Shown: positions 62,462 to 64,000 of the stretch, piece by piece
Layout of the letters: the number at the start of each line of letters is the position of its first letter
Position numbering within the stretch: position 1 is the stretch's first letter
Translations under genes and position numbers: made by a program
Notes under the pieces: model-generated
The model's input: only the letters and a program-made list of their open reading frames with translations
Database searches by the model: none
Told to the model about the DNA's origin: nothing
Source: Bradyrhizobium diazoefficiens
GTDB lineage: Bacteria; Pseudomonadota; Alphaproteobacteria; Rhizobiales; Xanthobacteraceae
Length of the DNA: 64,000 nucleotides
Direction: 5' to 3'
Assembly (NCBI RefSeq): GCF_016616885.1
Contig: NZ_CP067102.1
Span: 6,538,501-6,602,500 of the forward strand

Positions 62462-64000
62462 ATGCGCCTGACTGCTGGATCGCCCGCACGCCTCGGTGCA
62501 AGCTGGGACGGACGCGGCACCAATTTCGCGCTGTTCTCCGCCAATGCCGAGAGGATCGAGCTGTGCCTGTTCGACGGCCAGGGCCGCCGCGAGCTCGAGC
62601 GCATCGAGCTGCCGGAGCGCACCGAGGACGTCTGGCACGGCTATCTCAACGATGTCTCGCCGGGCCAGCTCTACGGCTATCGTGTGCACGGCCCTTACGA
62701 GCCCGAGCACGGCCACCGCTTCAACGCCAACAAGCTGTTGCTCGACCCCTACGCCAAGCGACTGTCGGGGCGGCTGGTCTGGAGTGACGCGCATTTCGCT
62801 TATCGCACCGGTTCGGCGCGCGAGGATCTGTCGTTCGACCGGCGCGACAACGCGCGCGGCATGCCCAAGGCCGTGGTGGTCGACGAGACCTTCAACTGGG
62901 GCCGGCGCGAGATCCGGCCCAACATTCCCTGGGAAGACACCATCATCTACGAGGCCCATGTCAAGGGACTGACGCAGAAGCGCGACGACGTGCCGCCGAA
63001 TTTGCGCGGCACCTATGGCGGCCTGTCGTCGCCGGCGATAATCGAGCATCTAAAGAAGCTCGGCGTCACGACCGTCGAACTGTTGCCGATCCACAGCTTC
63101 GTCGACGATCGCATACTGGTGGAGAAGAAGCTCGCCAATTACTGGGGCTACAACACACTGTCCTTCTTTGCGCCCGAGCCGCGCTACGCCCAGGACAACG
63201 CGCTCGATTCCTTCCGCACCACGGTGGCGCGCCTGCACGATGCTGGCATCGAAGTGATGCTCGACGTCGTCTACAACCACACCGCCGAGGGCAACCATCT
63301 CGGACCGACGCTGTGCTACCGCGGCATCGACAACGCTTCCTATTACTGGCTGAACCGCGAGAACCCGCGCTACTATGACGACTTCACCGGCTGCGGCTCG
63401 TCGGTGAACTTGGCCCATCCGCGCGTGCTGCAGATGGTGATGGATTCGCTGCGCTACTGGGTCGAGGTCTGCCATGTCGACGGATTCCGCTTCGACCTTG
63501 CCACTACTCTCGCACGGGGCCCGAACGGATTTGACCGCGGCATCTCGTTTCTCACGGCGATCCGGCAGGATCCGGTGCTGGCGACCGTCAAGCTCGTCGC
63601 CGAGCCGTGGGACCTTGGGCTTGGCGGCTACCAGGTCGGCGCATTCCCCTCGCAATGGTCGGAGTGGAACGACCGCTATCGCAGCGCCATGCGTCGCTAC
63701 TGGAGCGGCGAAGGCAGCCTGATCGGCGACATTTCCAGCCGCATGACGGCGTCCTCCGACCTGTTCAACCATGACGGACGGCGGCCGCGCGCCAGCATCA
63801 ACCACATCACCGTGCATGACGGGTTCACGCTCGCCGACCTCTTCAGCTACAACGAGAAGCACAACGAGGCCAACGGCGAGGACAATCGCGACGGCTCCAA
63901 CGACAACCACAGCAACAATTGCGGCGTCGAGGGCCCGACCGACGATCCGAACATCCTCAGCCTGCGCCGACAGCTTCGCAAGAACGTGCTGGCCTGCCTC
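62462..64000 (+). CDS. glgX: Glycogen debranching enzyme GlgX, 3' end outside window
   Basis: An open frame of 513 codons from ATG 62462 runs off the right edge without a stop. It begins MRLTAGSPARLGASWDGRGT NFALFSANAERIELCLFD, the CBM48 module of isoamylase-type enzymes. Barrel motifs: YEAHVKGLTQKRDDVPPNLR, nucleophile in VDGFRFDLATTLARG, acid/base Glu in KLVAEPWDLGLGGYQVG and third Asp in ITVHDGFTLADLFSYNEKHN. It hydrolyses alpha-1,6 branches of limit dextrins. It is 3 bp after glgB in the same operon as glgE and treS-mak. Confidence 0.95.
   Translation, partial: MRLTAGSPARLGASWDGRGTNFALFSANAERIELCLFDGQGRRELERIELPERTEDVWHGYLNDVSPGQLYGYRVHGPYEPEHGHRFNANKLLLDPYAKRLSGRLVWSDAHFAYRTGSAREDLSFDRRDNARGMPKAVVVDETFNWGRREIRPNIPWEDTIIYEAHVKGLTQKRDDVPPNLRGTYGGLSSPAIIEHLKKLGVTTVELLPIHSFVDDRILVEKKLANYWGYNTLSFFAPEPRYAQDNALDSFRTTVARLHDAGIEVMLDVVYNHTAEGNHLGPTLCYRGIDNASYYWLNRENPRYYDDFTGCGSSVNLAHPRVLQMVMDSLRYWVEVCHVDGFRFDLATTLARGPNGFDRGISFLTAIRQDPVLATVKLVAEPWDLGLGGYQVGAFPSQWSEWNDRYRSAMRRYWSGEGSLIGDISSRMTASSDLFNHDGRRPRASINHITVHDGFTLADLFSYNEKHNEANGEDNRDGSNDNHSNNCGVEGPTDDPNILSLRRQLRKNVLACL

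Overview
The window looks like a chromosomal segment of a Bradyrhizobium-type alphaproteobacterium. The evidence is uniformly high GC with dense short-spaced operons, a protein essentially identical in design to the structurally studied Bradyrhizobium japonicum D-tartrate dehydratase, a complete pqqABCDE cluster, a fused transaldolase/glucose-6-phosphate isomerase, and several families of short palindromic repeats typical of that genus. There are no rRNA or tRNA genes, phage, insertion sequences or CRISPR arrays; the only repeated DNA seen is these small palindromic elements, which cluster between genes and in one case extend a coding region.

Layout. 1-4.2 kb: a secreted phosphoesterase preceded by a good Pho box and followed by a truncated di-heme cytochrome c peroxidase, then a secreted alpha/beta hydrolase and a periplasmic amino-acid-type binding protein. 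4.5-12.7 kb: an RND efflux adaptor and pump, a CPA2 antiporter with USP-like cytosolic domain and an apparently structured 5' leader, and an MFS exporter divergent from an AraC regulator. 13.7-20.5 kb: malonyl-CoA decarboxylase, a DUF418 membrane protein, D-tartrate dehydratase, and an amidase-gpx-DUF3297 operon. 20.7-25.8 kb: pqqA, pqqBCDE, a proline iminopeptidase and an EthD-like protein. 25.9-32.6 kb: nitroreductase divergent from a LysR regulator, then a three-gene 2-oxoacid (probably 2-oxoglutarate):NADP+ oxidoreductase.

32.6-37.7 kb holds small and signalling genes, notably a class III cyclase joined through a membrane helix and Pro-rich linker to a SUMF1-like domain, and an ArsR/SRPBCC pair. 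37.7-42.5 kb is the prkA-yeaH-spoVR stress operon on the minus strand. 43.4-50.9 kb is a carbon operon (tal-pgi, gnd, zwf, pgl, gntK, HAD phosphatase) that covers the oxidative pentose phosphate and Entner-Doudoroff entry reactions. 51-64 kb is an alpha-glucan/trehalose region: a GH15 enzyme and malQ on the minus strand, and glgE, treS-maltokinase, glgB and glgX (cut by the window end) on the plus strand. These join trehalose-maltose interconversion, maltose-1-phosphate formation, glucan elongation, branching and debranching.

The observations most worth following are the antiporter leader RNA (a self-consistent four-way junction that pairs the likely ribosome-binding region), a GlgE homologue with lysine at the position of the catalytic acid/base glutamate, the Pho box ahead of the phosphoesterase/peroxidase pair, the palindrome cluster between the binding protein and the RND pump, the cyclase-SUMF1 fusion, and palindromic repeats that supply stop codons or a C-terminal extension to neighbouring genes. 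All calls come from reading the sequence; no database search or folding program was run.
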